A DNA stretch of 53,577 nucleotides from Spirochaetia bacterium (GCA_029857955.1 JAOUFY010000011.1:1-53577); one strand, 5' to 3'. Positions 33,992-42,997 are shown, counted from the stretch's first letter. Numbers and translations are program-made. Notes: a model not told the origin generated them from the letters alone.

Positions 33992-34060
33992 GCCAGCCTA
34001 GCTTATTGTAAGAACGGAAAATTCTTATAGTTAATTAGGTTTTATATTTAAGGAGATCAT

Positions 34061-34411
34061 GTGCAGGTAAAAATCCGACTACAGAGGTTTGGTAGTAAAA
34101 AAAGACCGTTTTATAGAATCATTGCTACCGCTTCAGCAAAAAAAAGAGACGGAAGGTTTCTTGATATTTTAGGTTTATATCATCCAGTTTCAGCTCCGGA
34201 GTCTCAAATCCGGTTAGATGATGAAAAGGTTAAAAAATGGTTACAAATTGGCGCTGTGCCAAGCGATACCGTTAAAAATATATTAACTAAAAAAGGTTTA
34301 TGGAAAGAGTTTGCCCAGGTTAAAGAAGCCAAAAGAGTGGAAAAAATAAAACGATCCAACAAAGCCTCAAAAGAAAATAAGCCAAAAACAGAAAAAGCTG
34401 TTAAAGAATAA
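34061..34411 (+). CDS. rpsP: 30S ribosomal protein bS16
   Basis: A 116-residue bS16 with the family start VKIRLQRFGSKKRPFYRI and the segment DGRFLDILGLYHP. The C-terminal 30 residues are a Lys-rich extension beyond the common length of about 80-90. It starts with GTG at 34061 after AAGGAGA, spaced six bases. It leads the rpsP-KH-rimM-trmD operon; the usual upstream neighbour ffh is absent here. Confidence 0.95.
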   Translation: MQVKIRLQRFGSKKRPFYRIIATASAKKRDGRFLDILGLYHPVSAPESQIRLDDEKVKKWLQIGAVPSDTVKNILTKKGLWKEFAQVKEAKRVEKIKRSNKASKENKPKTEKAVKE

Positions 34412-34433
34412 ATTTACCTCACAATAGTAAATT

Positions 34434-34727
34434 ATGTCAGAAAAAATACTTAGATCTGACCCTGTCGGGTTAGTTGAATACATTGCGCGAAACCTTGTAA
34501 AACATCCTGATGATGTTGAGGTTGTTCCAGTTTGGAGTCCTACATCTTTAATAATTGAGCTTCATGTAAATAACATAGATATTGGAGCTGTTATCGGTAG
34601 AAATGGAAAAATTGCCCGTGCGCTTCGTACTCTTTTAAGTTCAATCTCAGTAAAAAAAATTCAACCGGATAGCGGTGAAGCCGCCGGAAATATCAGTAAA
34701 GTTGTACTTGAAATTATCGATCAGTAA
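34434..34727 (+). CDS. khpA: KH-domain RNA-binding protein (KhpA-like)
   Basis: A 97-residue single-KH protein, located between rpsP and rimM as in many Gram-positive bacteria and spirochaetes. The GxxG loop is seen in VIGRNGKIARALR. The first 30 residues match the N-terminal helix and strand of KhpA (LVEYIARNLVKHPDDVEV). In other bacteria it partners KhpB and affects cell division and small-RNA function. No khpB is in this window. Confidence 0.9.
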   Translation: MSEKILRSDPVGLVEYIARNLVKHPDDVEVVPVWSPTSLIIELHVNNIDIGAVIGRNGKIARALRTLLSSISVKKIQPDSGEAAGNISKVVLEIIDQ

Positions 34728-34767
34728 ATAAATTTATTTTGATATAAATTTATTTAACACTTGTAAA

Positions 34768-35328
34768 ATGTCTGACGAAATCCTGGTTCTTGGTAAAATA
34801 CAGGGCGCCAGAGGGGTTCGAGGGGATCTTCGAATCATTCGTCGCGGCGATATGCTTGACAATCTTAAAAAAAATTCGCCAATTGAACTTTACCGTGCTC
34901 AAGGCATTCGTGATGGTTTTTTAACCAGCCCTGAGTTTTATAATGAATATATTATGCAAAATTTTGCAGTTCTTACGCCCGATACGGCGCAACTTAGACT
35001 TAAAGGTATAGCCAATGCAGACGATGCATGGAGTTTAAAAGGTTTTTTTATTGGCATAAAACTATCCGAGGCAAAAATAAAATTTCATAATCCCGAAGAT
35101 CCTTATTTGTTTGAATACATTGGCCTTGATGTATTTGAGGGAAATGAATTTAAAGGAAAAGTTAAACGCGTTGATGAATACAATCACAAGCAATGGCTTA
35201 TTGTTGATTGTTTAAATTCTGAAGTTATGATTCCGCTTCAAGGTCCATACATCGAAGTCACCGATTTTACACGCGGCATCAACATTGTACAGGACTCAGG
35301 ACTTTTTATATTAGATGATGAAACTTAA
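34768..35328 (+). CDS. rimM: Ribosome maturation factor RimM
   Basis: A 186-residue 30S maturation factor. The N-terminal RimM barrel has LGKIQGARGVRGDLRI, a close match to the family VGKIVGTHGIRGEVKV pattern; the C-terminal PRC barrel contains YLFEYIGLDVF and VKRVDEY ... VMIPLQGPYIEV. It acts in the cytoplasm on bS19-containing 30S precursors. Its 3' end overlaps trmD by 14 bases. Confidence 0.92.
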   Translation: MSDEILVLGKIQGARGVRGDLRIIRRGDMLDNLKKNSPIELYRAQGIRDGFLTSPEFYNEYIMQNFAVLTPDTAQLRLKGIANADDAWSLKGFFIGIKLSEAKIKFHNPEDPYLFEYIGLDVFEGNEFKGKVKRVDEYNHKQWLIVDCLNSEVMIPLQGPYIEVTDFTRGINIVQDSGLFILDDET

Positions 35329-36025
35329 TATTCACGTCATTACACTTTTTCCTGATTATTTTACATCTCCCCTTCAAAGTAGTTTATTAGGTAAAGCCAT
35401 AAACTTAAAATTAATTGATGTAAATATAATTAACCTGAGAGATTTTGCGATAAATAAGTATGGCCAGGTAGATGATACTCCCTATGGCGGAGGCCATGGA
35501 ATGGTGCTTATGATTGAGCCACTTAAAAAGGCCCTTGAATCTATTAAAGAAACATCATATAAAATATTGTTAACTCCCAGGGGTTTTTTATGGAATCAAC
35601 AAAAGTGTCTTGAAACTTATAATTTTTTAAAACATGAGAACAGGGGTGGTGAAAATAAAAGCATTACCTTAATTTGTGGTCATTACGAGGGTGTTGATGA
35701 ACGCATCGTGGAGTTTATCGATGAGAGTATCTGTATTGGAGATTATATCTTGTCAGGTGGAGAAAGCGCTGCTCTGGTTTTAATTGATACATTAAGCCGT
35801 CTGATACCCGGATTTATGGGCAATGCCGAATCGCTTACCGAAGAATCATTTAACAAGAATGAATACATTGAATATCCCCAGTATACAAAGCCTTCAGACT
35901 TTGAAGGATTAAAGGTTCCAGATATCCTTGTTTCGGGTCATCATGCACGAATCAAGGAATGGAGGCACCAAAAAAGTATAGATGCTTATCAAAAGTTTAG
36001 AAAGGTCTTCGAAAAACAGGATTAA
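35315..36025 (+). CDS. trmD: tRNA (guanine-37-N1)-methyltransferase
   Basis: A 236-residue SPOUT-family enzyme that methylates G37 of tRNA using SAM. The trefoil-knot motifs are visible: DDTPYGGGHGMVL, LICGHYEGVDERI and SICIGDYILSGGESAAL. The start may be the second Met (35318). It overlaps rimM by 14 bases and is the last gene of the operon; rplS, the usual next gene, is missing. The final 29 bases overlap the convergent membrane protein gene. Confidence 0.95.
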   Translation: MMKLNIHVITLFPDYFTSPLQSSLLGKAINLKLIDVNIINLRDFAINKYGQVDDTPYGGGHGMVLMIEPLKKALESIKETSYKILLTPRGFLWNQQKCLETYNFLKHENRGGENKSITLICGHYEGVDERIVEFIDESICIGDYILSGGESAALVLIDTLSRLIPGFMGNAESLTEESFNKNEYIEYPQYTKPSDFEGLKVPDILVSGHHARIKEWRHQKSIDAYQKFRKVFEKQD

Positions 36026-36614
36026 TAATAGAAATTAAAGCATTGAGGTATATCAAATATGTGGTTACCCATACTATGTATGATTTAACATCCACTTTTA
36101 ATGAAAACAAGTTATCTTTCATCGCTGATTTAAAAGCCATCAGAAAATAATAAAAAGCAAAGATACCAGATATTGCCAGTAATCCAAAAAAAGTTGTTAA
36201 AAAAACGTTTACACTTATTTTCAATGTTATGAGATCCATTAGAAATCCTATTAGATTTGGACCGCCGGTAAACGAATAATAAAATCCAGTGATTAAAAAA
36301 AGCAATGCCCATGTGTAACGAGGTGCAGGTTCTGGATACCAGTGCAGTTTTTTAATAACCAGCAGCGGTATCAGTGACAAAATCATAATAGTTATTAAAT
36401 ATGGCATATTTACAAGGATCAGATCGTGGTATACTGGGTGAATCATTACAATCAGCAATACAGTCAGGAATGTAACAACACCTGTCAGTGTTACGATAAA
36501 TGAAAAGTTGTTTCGAATGATTTTAACAGGATTCACTTTGTAACAAAAGTTTTTTGCTCTGATGTTGTCAAGATTCTTACGAGTTAGATTTTTATTTTTA
36601 TAATAAACGATCAA
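35997..36614 (-). CDS. Multi-pass membrane protein (hypothetical)
   Basis: A 205-residue protein with a basic N-terminus and five to six predicted membrane helices (about 38-58, 68-86, 100-120, 130-155, 180-198). The motif RYTWALLFLITGFYYSFTGGPNLIG is not one I recognise. The frame begins with TTG at 36614, with no strong ribosome site, so the start is uncertain; the first internal Met is near residue 57. The gene is convergent with trmD and overlaps it by 29 bases. Confidence 0.6.
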   Translation of the reverse strand: MIVYYKNKNLTRKNLDNIRAKNFCYKVNPVKIIRNNFSFIVTLTGVVTFLTVLLIVMIHPVYHDLILVNMPYLITIMILSLIPLLVIKKLHWYPEPAPRYTWALLFLITGFYYSFTGGPNLIGFLMDLITLKISVNVFLTTFFGLLAISGIFAFYYFLMAFKSAMKDNLFSLKVDVKSYIVWVTTYLIYLNALISIINPVFRRPF

Positions 36615-36662
36615 TTAATTGCAATGTAGTTAACTGAGAGTATATTCGTCGCGTAATTGGCG

Positions 36663-37541
36663 TCAATCTTCAGTTCTCAAACCCATCACACCTGTTACAT
36701 AATTGATGGGGGCATGATCGGCCAACTCTCTAAAGGCGACTGTTCCACGCAAAAAAGCCTGATGAACAAAATAATCTGACTTTGCTTGATTTCGATCCAA
36801 ACTCATTTCATTTTCACCAGGTGAATTTAATAAATGCCCTTTTCGATTTATGTATTGTAATTTTCCTGAATGAACATAACCCAGATTTTCAAAAGGAACT
36901 TCTGTTACAATGTCGCAACAATCAACAAAGCGAATGTGTTCTATTTTTTGAATGGAGTTTACAAATGAAATATCTCCTACCCGCGGTGAGCCAAATGTAT
37001 ATAAATGAGCAGATGGTAACCAGCTGGAGGTTAATGTCGCCAGAGCCGCTCCAAGGCTGTGACCAGTAAGCAGTATACGGTTTGATTCTGATTTTGAATT
37101 TACGTATTCAATTACTTTATTTAAGATATCGTTTTTGGTTAGAGCTTCTGCAAAACCGGAATGAACTTTTCCAATAAATGCGCTGGATCTATTTTTCCAT
37201 TGAGTAAAAATAAAATTTGCATCCGTAAATAAATCAGAGGGATCATCTGCTTCTGTTCCTCGAAAAGAAACTATCGTGATATTTGTGCTGTTATTTGTTG
37301 TAATAAATAACGAAGTTCCATTATCTTTATAACCAATGGAGATGTCTTTTTTAAAATTAATACGGTCAAGACAGTATTCTAATTTAGATTCATCATTAAC
37401 ATAGGCAAGACGTGACATTTCAGCACAAAGTCCGGCTTCATTTTTAAGATAGTTTTCGCTGGAATCAAGTTGAAAAAAATCATCAGATTCACCAGGTTTA
37501 AAGAGTGATTTAGAGCTTGAATCATACTGTATAACGCCCAT
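36663..37541 (-). CDS. Class 3 (Rhizomucor-type) lipase
   Basis: A 292-residue alpha/beta hydrolase. The nucleophile Ser162 is in TGHSLGAALATL; the oxyanion-side motif is VSFRGTEADDP; the catalytic Asp is likely in RFVDCCDIVTEVP and the His near the C-terminus in DYFVHQAF or DHAP. No signal peptide is seen, so it is probably cytoplasmic or exported by another route. AAGGAAA precedes the ATG. It hydrolyses ester bonds of acylglycerols; specificity is unknown. Confidence 0.85.
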   Translation of the reverse strand: MGVIQYDSSSKSLFKPGESDDFFQLDSSENYLKNEAGLCAEMSRLAYVNDESKLEYCLDRINFKKDISIGYKDNGTSLFITTNNSTNITIVSFRGTEADDPSDLFTDANFIFTQWKNRSSAFIGKVHSGFAEALTKNDILNKVIEYVNSKSESNRILLTGHSLGAALATLTSSWLPSAHLYTFGSPRVGDISFVNSIQKIEHIRFVDCCDIVTEVPFENLGYVHSGKLQYINRKGHLLNSPGENEMSLDRNQAKSDYFVHQAFLRGTVAFRELADHAPINYVTGVMGLRTED

Positions 37542-37622
37542 CTTGATTTCCTTGATTTAAATACAATTAAATAATTTAAAAAATTATGGCGAATTTAGCA
37601 GATTTATTGAAGCCGTCAATAT

Positions 37623-38963
37623 TTATTGTTTTATTTTAACGATAATCAGTGAAATGTCATCCATATTATTTATGTTATCAGTAACACTGTTTAATTCTTT
37701 AATAAGTGATTCTGAAATTTCAATAGCCGGGTTTATTGAATTTTCAATAATAATTTGTTCTACAGTTTCCCATCCTATACAATATTTTCCCTTTTTTGTC
37801 ATGTCGGTAAAGCCATCAGTAAATAAAACCAGTACATCATTTTGGCTTACCTTTAATTCATGATTGCGATATTGATCCTCTTTTATCATGATCCCAATGG
37901 GAAGTGCAGGATGACCCCCTGCGTCTTGCAGTATTTTATTTTTTGAGCAATAAGTCATGGGGAAGTGACCGGCATTTGAAAATTCTATCGTGTGGGTTTT
38001 ACGATTGATGATCATGTAGAGCGCTGTTACAAATACGGAGTCCATCGATTCATTGACTAAAAATCGATTTAAGTTATCCAGTAAATCTCCCGGTTTAATT
38101 TGGGCAAGATCAGGCATTGTTTTAATGATTGTACGTATTTTGGTCATTATTAGCGCAGCGGGGATTCCTTTACCTGCTACATCACAGATGATTATACCTG
38201 TTCGATCTTCATCAAATTGAAAAAAATCGAAATAGTCTCCTCCGATTTCCATGGCAGGTTTATAATAACCAACAATGTCGATAAAATCAGAATTGATGGT
38301 CTGAGGTATAAATGATTTTTGAATAGCTGCTGCGGCAACAAATTGCTGGTCGAAAATATCTTTTAACCATATATCTTTTTCTTGTTGTATAAGCTCGCTT
38401 TCGGTATCTTCTCTGATTTTTTCATAAAAATAAACTAAAGATGTGACTGCCGCAAGGCTGGCTAACATTTGACGAATTTCAATGAAACTGTATGCAAATG
38501 AGGGTATGTAATTTTTATTATGAAGAAAATAAAGTACAATTGTAATTAGATACAGTACTCCAGTATAAAAGAGCCCTGATCGTTTTCCAAGCAAAAAAAA
38601 GGCGATAAGGGGGAATGTATAAAACCAGTATATTCCTGTTCTATTTACTCCGCCAAGAATTAAAAGGACAATGAGAACGCAGTACATCAAGAAAACGATG
38701 TTTTTTCCTGCAATTTTATAATTTCGTGTATATCTAAAGCAGATAACGTTTATTATGCAAAGGATAATCAGGAGAATCTCTAATGTTCCATTGGTAATTT
38801 TGTTTGAGAGGAGGTTTGATATAGCAAAAATCGAAGTGCTTAACATTCCAATCAAGCTAAAGGAATTGATAAATTTTATTTTTTTTAATATTATTTTATC
38901 AGTGAAAGTTATATTTGTTCCTGAGTGCAGATAATTAAGCCATATTTTTATTAAGATATTCAT
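37623..38963 (-). CDS. Membrane-anchored SpoIIE/PP2C phosphatase
   Basis: A 446-residue protein. Residues about 30-190 contain five or six membrane helices; the rest is a SpoIIE-type PP2C phosphatase with EIGGDYFDFFQF, IICDVAGKGIPAALIM, SNAGHFP and LVLFTDGFTDM, the full metal-binding set. No receiver or kinase domain is present. Such proteins dephosphorylate anti-anti-sigma or STAS-type partners; no partner gene is adjacent. It is the second SpoIIE-type phosphatase here, after the hybrid sensor. Confidence 0.88.
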   Translation of the reverse strand: MNILIKIWLNYLHSGTNITFTDKIILKKIKFINSFSLIGMLSTSIFAISNLLSNKITNGTLEILLIILCIINVICFRYTRNYKIAGKNIVFLMYCVLIVLLILGGVNRTGIYWFYTFPLIAFFLLGKRSGLFYTGVLYLITIVLYFLHNKNYIPSFAYSFIEIRQMLASLAAVTSLVYFYEKIREDTESELIQQEKDIWLKDIFDQQFVAAAAIQKSFIPQTINSDFIDIVGYYKPAMEIGGDYFDFFQFDEDRTGIIICDVAGKGIPAALIMTKIRTIIKTMPDLAQIKPGDLLDNLNRFLVNESMDSVFVTALYMIINRKTHTIEFSNAGHFPMTYCSKNKILQDAGGHPALPIGIMIKEDQYRNHELKVSQNDVLVLFTDGFTDMTKKGKYCIGWETVEQIIIENSINPAIEISESLIKELNSVTDNINNMDDISLIIVKIKQ

Positions 38964-39075
38964 TTATTTGAAATTATTTTTTACTTTTATCTGCACTGTC
39001 AACAGAAGTTTCTGATGTTTCAACTTAAGTTCCGGCATCGAATCTTAAAAGCATTCTAAGCTCCTTTCTACCAAT

Positions 39076-39089
39076 AAGTAGCCGCTCCC
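39076..39089 (-). repeat. Dispersed intergenic repeat, copy C (GGGAGCGGCTACTT on minus strand)
   Basis: The 14-mer matches copy B at 53451-53464 exactly and copy A over 13 bases. It lies in the 182-base gap between the divergent phosphatase and methyltransferase genes. A short CTAC/GTAG hairpin can form next to it. Confidence 0.5.
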
Positions 39090-39145
39090 AGAAAATATCC
39101 TGCTAATGATTACTTGATTCAGGTCGATATTATTTCTAGGGTAAT

Positions 39146-39973
39146 ATGCAAATAAATCAAATCGTACATGCCAATATGCTGGAGTTTACAGAAACGTTGC
39201 CTGAAAACAGCATAGATTTAATCATTGCTGATGGACCCTATGCCGTAACTAATCAATATTGGGACAAGATAAAATCAATACAAACTTATAATTTAAACCT
39301 GATTAAAATATTTGGAAAAATTTTAAAGAATGGAGGTTCATTGTATTTGTTTGGAAAACATGACGCCATTGACTTCATAGATTATTCTCCTTTTTTAAAA
39401 CTTAATACGCGCATTATCTGGTATCAACCAAGCAGATTGGCACAGGGAAGAAATAACTTTACTGATAACTATGATGTCATTTATTATTTTTCAAAAGGTA
39501 AAACAGATACCTTTAATCTGGATGATATTCGCGTTCCACAACTGGTAGAGCTGATACATAGAAAAAGATGTGAAAATGTTCCTTCCGTTAAAAATGGAAA
39601 GTTTAATAAAACAAGATTTAATCCGAATGGAAAAAACCCGGGTAATGTGTGGGGGGATATAAAACAGCTCACCTATAAATCTAAAGAATTACTGGATAGA
39701 AAATTATTAAACACCATTCAAAAACCGGAAAAACTAATGGAACGTTTAATAAAAGCAAGTTCTCGGCCAGGTGATATTGTTTATGATCCGTTTTTAGGTA
39801 CCGGTACTTCACTAAAAGTTGCCGCTGAACTTGGACGAAATGTCATTGGATGTGAATCTGATGAGTATATGATCAATACTGCCTACAAACGTTTAAAGTC
39901 TGTGGTTAAAGATCTTGATATTAATTACGAGTATAGCGAAAGCTTAAGCGATAAAAGTACAATTCGGGCGTAG
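39146..39973 (+). CDS. Orphan DNA methyltransferase (N6-adenine or N4-cytosine type)
   Basis: A 275-residue amino-methyltransferase. Catalytic motif IV is DGPY at residues 29-32 instead of the usual DPPY/NPPY; the SAM-binding motif I is DPFLGTGTS near 213-221, followed by GRNVIGCESDEY. The motif order (IV before I) is that of the beta class. No restriction gene is adjacent, so it may have a regulatory or solitary role. Its 3' end overlaps the DUF115 gene by 53 bases on the opposite strand. The recognition site is unknown. Confidence 0.85.
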   Translation: MQINQIVHANMLEFTETLPENSIDLIIADGPYAVTNQYWDKIKSIQTYNLNLIKIFGKILKNGGSLYLFGKHDAIDFIDYSPFLKLNTRIIWYQPSRLAQGRNNFTDNYDVIYYFSKGKTDTFNLDDIRVPQLVELIHRKRCENVPSVKNGKFNKTRFNPNGKNPGNVWGDIKQLTYKSKELLDRKLLNTIQKPEKLMERLIKASSRPGDIVYDPFLGTGTSLKVAAELGRNVIGCESDEYMINTAYKRLKSVVKDLDINYEYSESLSDKSTIRA

Positions 39974-41048
39974 CAAGTCTGGTATTTCTCATATATTGTC
40001 GTCGATGATAGGCTGATCCTCGAAGATGAGTTGCTCTTTTTATATGACCTCCGTCATGACCAATGATCTCCGGGTGATTGCGGATATCTAACGGATTCAG
40101 TTTTATTTCTGCATTATTTTTATAAATCAGATTAAACGCACTGTCCATAAAACCAAAAACATCATCAGTTGAATTTTCTATTACGGTAAAATTATTTTTT
40201 GACTGTTGAATCAATGGATTGCTGTTTGCACATGTAAATTTTTTTTTAAATTCAAGATCAAACAAAGCAGGAAACGAAAGAGGGTCGATAATCACTGTCA
40301 TTTCAGGTATTTTATTTTTATCGATTGCTGTAATAAAATGTTCATATGAACCATGACCTGCATCGAGAGTAAAAACGCACTTTGGGATTATATTGTAATG
40401 TAAAAGGGCAGGCAGGGCTGTATCTGCGCACCAGATATTCACATTTTGTTTTAGCTTATTTATAGATTTATCTACAGAAGGTCCTCCCAGAACTAAAAAG
40501 TCCGGCAAAGGAAAATCCATACGTAATATATCAGGCAATAAAATCCATTTATTGAGATTATGCTTAAAATTATTTTGCCATAATGTTGAAAAATGTGCAA
40601 TGGTTTTTAATCTAACTGCAGAACTTTTTAATAAACAAATCATTAAATTTTGAAAAGTTTCTTGAAAGCCAATGGTTTTAAAACAAACATGTAATTCAAT
40701 TGAAAATGAATCTTTACGATTTATTTCGCGTAGAAAAAAATTTAATTTGTCAATGTTATCGATAATATCTTTTTTAGAGCTTGTAAAGTTTATCGGAGAA
40801 ATCCATTTTAAACTTTTAAGAAGGTCCTTATCTAAACTAAAGAATATTTTTTCATGAAACGGAGCTATCCAGATTAACGTTTTGTTTTCTTTTTTACTTT
40901 TTTTCAGTTTTGAGTTTAATGTGTTAATTTCACGTAGTAAAGATCGTTGAGAATATACTTTATAGTTAACATTTTTAGCGTCGAGAAAGTCAATTAGATA
41001 ATTATCATTTTCAGTCTTTGATTTGAATAAATTGAAAATTTCATCCAT
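39921..41048 (-). CDS. DUF115/MptE-like 6-hydroxymethylpterin or sugar-transfer-type protein
   Basis: A 375-residue protein. The middle carries the DUF115/MAF-type region: LVLGGPSVDKSI near residue 190, a following CADTALPALLHYNIIPKCVFTLD, and a C-terminal part with the Arg-rich pattern typical of spirochaete members. Family members are motility accessory or nonulosonate-type transferases; archaeal MptE-like members are pterin pyrophosphokinases. Which applies here is unclear. The N-terminal 120 residues are unrecognised. It faces the DNA methyltransferase and overlaps it by 53 bases. Confidence 0.7.
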   Translation of the reverse strand: MDEIFNLFKSKTENDNYLIDFLDAKNVNYKVYSQRSLLREINTLNSKLKKSKKENKTLIWIAPFHEKIFFSLDKDLLKSLKWISPINFTSSKKDIIDNIDKLNFFLREINRKDSFSIELHVCFKTIGFQETFQNLMICLLKSSAVRLKTIAHFSTLWQNNFKHNLNKWILLPDILRMDFPLPDFLVLGGPSVDKSINKLKQNVNIWCADTALPALLHYNIIPKCVFTLDAGHGSYEHFITAIDKNKIPEMTVIIDPLSFPALFDLEFKKKFTCANSNPLIQQSKNNFTVIENSTDDVFGFMDSAFNLIYKNNAEIKLNPLDIRNHPEIIGHDGGHIKRATHLRGSAYHRRQYMRNTRLATPELYFYRLSFRYTRN

Positions 41049-41082
41049 TCGTTTATCACCAAATCCTGAGAGGCGTATTTGC

Positions 41083-41137
41083 TTTGTCTAAAATAAAAAA
41101 ACCGCATTTAATTGCGGTTTTAATTATTTTAGACAAA
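41083..41137 (-). terminator. Long terminator palindrome downstream of the VOC gene
   Basis: TTTGTCTAAAATAA on the left matches the complement of TTATTTTAGACAAA on the right. Inside, ACCGCA (41101-41106) pairs with TGCGGT around a 6-base loop. On the minus strand the GC stem is followed by seven T. It closes the VOC gene transcript and precedes the DUF115 gene. Confidence 0.75.
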
Positions 41138-41176
41138 TATTGAAGTGCAGATATTTTATATTAATTCAGTAACAAA

Positions 41177-41536
41177 CTATTCCTGGTAATATAGTTCAAT
41201 TGTATTTCCTGCCGGGTCTGCAATTAACAGATTTTCCCCTCCATCAATTTCACTTGGGCCTGAAATGATCGGTATGTTACTCGATTCAATTTCCTGTAAG
41301 GCTTCTGTAAAATCATCTATATCCATTATAAAAGAAAATATAGGGAAATTACTATTTATTGGGCTACCTTCTGTTTTAATTAGTCGGATATTTAACTTAT
41401 CATCAAATGAAATGGTTACACTGTTAGTATCTGATTCAACTTCTTCAAAGTCAAGAAGCATGGCATAAAATTCAACGGATTTTTCCAGGTCATGTGCAGG
41501 GAGGTTGATGTGGTTTAGTGATTCTATAACTATCAT
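41177..41536 (-). CDS. VOC-superfamily (glyoxalase-like) protein
   Basis: A 119-residue vicinal-oxygen-chelate domain: SLNHINLPAHDLEKSVEFYAMLLDF in pieces, then a second beta-alpha-beta repeat ending in LLIADPAGNTIELYYQ. The metal ligands His (NHINL) and Glu (IELYY) are visible; the other sites are not clear. I chose the ATG at 41536, which has AAAGGA before it; an ATG at 41557 is also in frame but has no ribosome site. Substrate unknown. Confidence 0.8.
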   Translation of the reverse strand: MIVIESLNHINLPAHDLEKSVEFYAMLLDFEEVESDTNSVTISFDDKLNIRLIKTEGSPINSNFPIFSFIMDIDDFTEALQEIESSNIPIISGPSEIDGGENLLIADPAGNTIELYYQE

Positions 41537-41680
41537 ATATTTCCTTTTGTCCACCATGCGAATAGAAAACGCTCTTACAAGCTTTTTTTAAATTGCCTTA
41601 AAAATTATAAAATCAAAAAATAAATGAAAAACCAAAAGTTAATATGATGTCAGGATACTTTAATTTTGCAAATAATTGTT

Positions 41681-42283
41681 TTAGTTGTTGTTGATAAAAT
41701 CTCTTGCTTTTTCAAGATCCAATTTCATGAGATTGTATTGTGGGCTTACCTTGCCTCCATTTCTAAGAACGTAACTTGGATGAAAAATCGGCATGAGTGA
41801 TATTCCTCGATAATCATGCCATTTGCCGTGAATGCTTGTTATACCTTGATTTATATTTAAAAGAGCTTTTGCTGCGCTTGAGCCGACTGCGATTATCACC
41901 ACTGGTTTAATGATCTCAAGTTGCATGGTTAGAATGGGCAGGCAAGCTTCCACTTCGTTTTTTTCAGGAGCGCGATCTTTTATCATTTTCAAATCAATGG
42001 TTGGGCGGCATTTCACAATATTTGTAATGTAATAGTTTTTTCTCGTCCATTGAAAAACTTCAGAAATTGCCTGGGACAAAAGTTGACCGGAGCGTCCGAC
42101 AAATGGAATTCCCTGTATATCCTCTTCTTTGCCGGGGCCTTCACCGATAAAAATTACTTTAGAATCTGCATTGGCTTCGCCAAAAACAACATGTGTTCTT
42201 GTTTTACCTAGAGGGCAGCGATTGCAATCTTTGATTTTTTCAAATAAAAAGTTTAATTTTTCTTGATTAGACAAGGATTCCAT
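41681..42283 (-). CDS. Family 4-type uracil-DNA glycosylase
   Basis: A 200-residue 4Fe-4S uracil-DNA glycosylase that removes uracil from DNA. Cluster Cys are C20 and C23 in DCNRCPLGKT plus later Cys in VKCRP and EACLP. The active-site motif is GEGPGKEEDIQGIPFVGRSGQLL, and the C-terminal IFHPSYVLRN carries the conserved HPS. It is the last gene of the TPR/lipoprotein operon, starting one base after the lipoprotein stop. Confidence 0.93.
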   Translation of the reverse strand: MESLSNQEKLNFLFEKIKDCNRCPLGKTRTHVVFGEANADSKVIFIGEGPGKEEDIQGIPFVGRSGQLLSQAISEVFQWTRKNYYITNIVKCRPTIDLKMIKDRAPEKNEVEACLPILTMQLEIIKPVVIIAVGSSAAKALLNINQGITSIHGKWHDYRGISLMPIFHPSYVLRNGGKVSPQYNLMKLDLEKARDFINNN

Positions 42284-42284
42284 T

Positions 42285-42995
42285 TCATTTTAATTCTATT
42301 TTTTTATAAATAATTTCAATGTATTCATTTGAGTCAAAAATAATCTTGATGCTTTCAGGAAAATATCTGGAAAGATTGTTTTTTAAATTTCCGGAAGCTT
42401 TATACACTACCTGGTGAAAATCTTCAGATGGATTACATATCAATGTATTTAAAGTAGAATCTGAGAAAAAACCAACAACATCATAATTGTTTTTGGAATA
42501 TTTTATGGTTGTTTTACTTTGACTTGATTTTCCTCTTTTTAACATTTCATCCGGTAAATTTCCGGTTAAAAGTGGAATCAATATTTCGGCTGGCAGTTGT
42601 TGATTCGAGAAAAATAAAATACTTGAATTTAAATATTCATAACTTTTTTCTTGATTTTTTAAATGATCTTTCCATGTCAAACGATCATTATTTATATTGA
42701 TCGATACAAGAGGTGATAGAAAAATTAAATCACGAACGACCATGTATAATTTATAGCTATGTGGATTTTCTTTGTTTTCTACAGTGATTTTGCCATTGTA
42801 CGTAAAAGGAGTTCCTGAAATAAATCCTTTTACAATGAAGTCGCCCTGCAGATTTGTATAGGGAATATAATGAGCTGTCAGATCATTAGCGACAATTCCT
42901 CTTTTGTGGTCTTCGGGAACTTCAGTTGTTTTACATTGATTAAAAAGTAAAACAACTATGATAAATATCCATTTGAGATTTTTTTGAATTAACAT
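42285..42995 (-). CDS. LolB/DUF4292-like outer-membrane lipoprotein
   Basis: A 236-residue lipoprotein: signal helix (about 8-20) ending in the lipobox LLFNQC (Cys21). The mature part is mostly beta strand, with LQGDFIVKGFISGTPFTYNGKI and YMVVRDLIFLSPLVSI, resembling the half-barrel of LolB/DUF4292 proteins. Such proteins bind acyl chains, and DUF4292 members often sit beside TPR proteins, as here. A role in outer-membrane lipoprotein handling is inferred. It is spaced two bases from the TPR gene and one from udg. Confidence 0.65.
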   Translation of the reverse strand: MLIQKNLKWIFIIVVLLFNQCKTTEVPEDHKRGIVANDLTAHYIPYTNLQGDFIVKGFISGTPFTYNGKITVENKENPHSYKLYMVVRDLIFLSPLVSININNDRLTWKDHLKNQEKSYEYLNSSILFFSNQQLPAEILIPLLTGNLPDEMLKRGKSSQSKTTIKYSKNNYDVVGFFSDSTLNTLICNPSEDFHQVVYKASGNLKNNLSRYFPESIKIIFDSNEYIEIIYKKIELK

Positions 42996-42997
42996 AT

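Larger units (their letters stand above)
33679..34060. other. Spacer with a MITE-like element and the rpsP operon promoter
   Basis: The 382-base gap contains a MITE-like inverted repeat (33716-33850), a hairpin with GAAGGT/ACCTTC arms (about 33869-33897) and a good promoter for rpsP (33964-33991). No ORF with a ribosome site was found. Confidence 0.5.
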
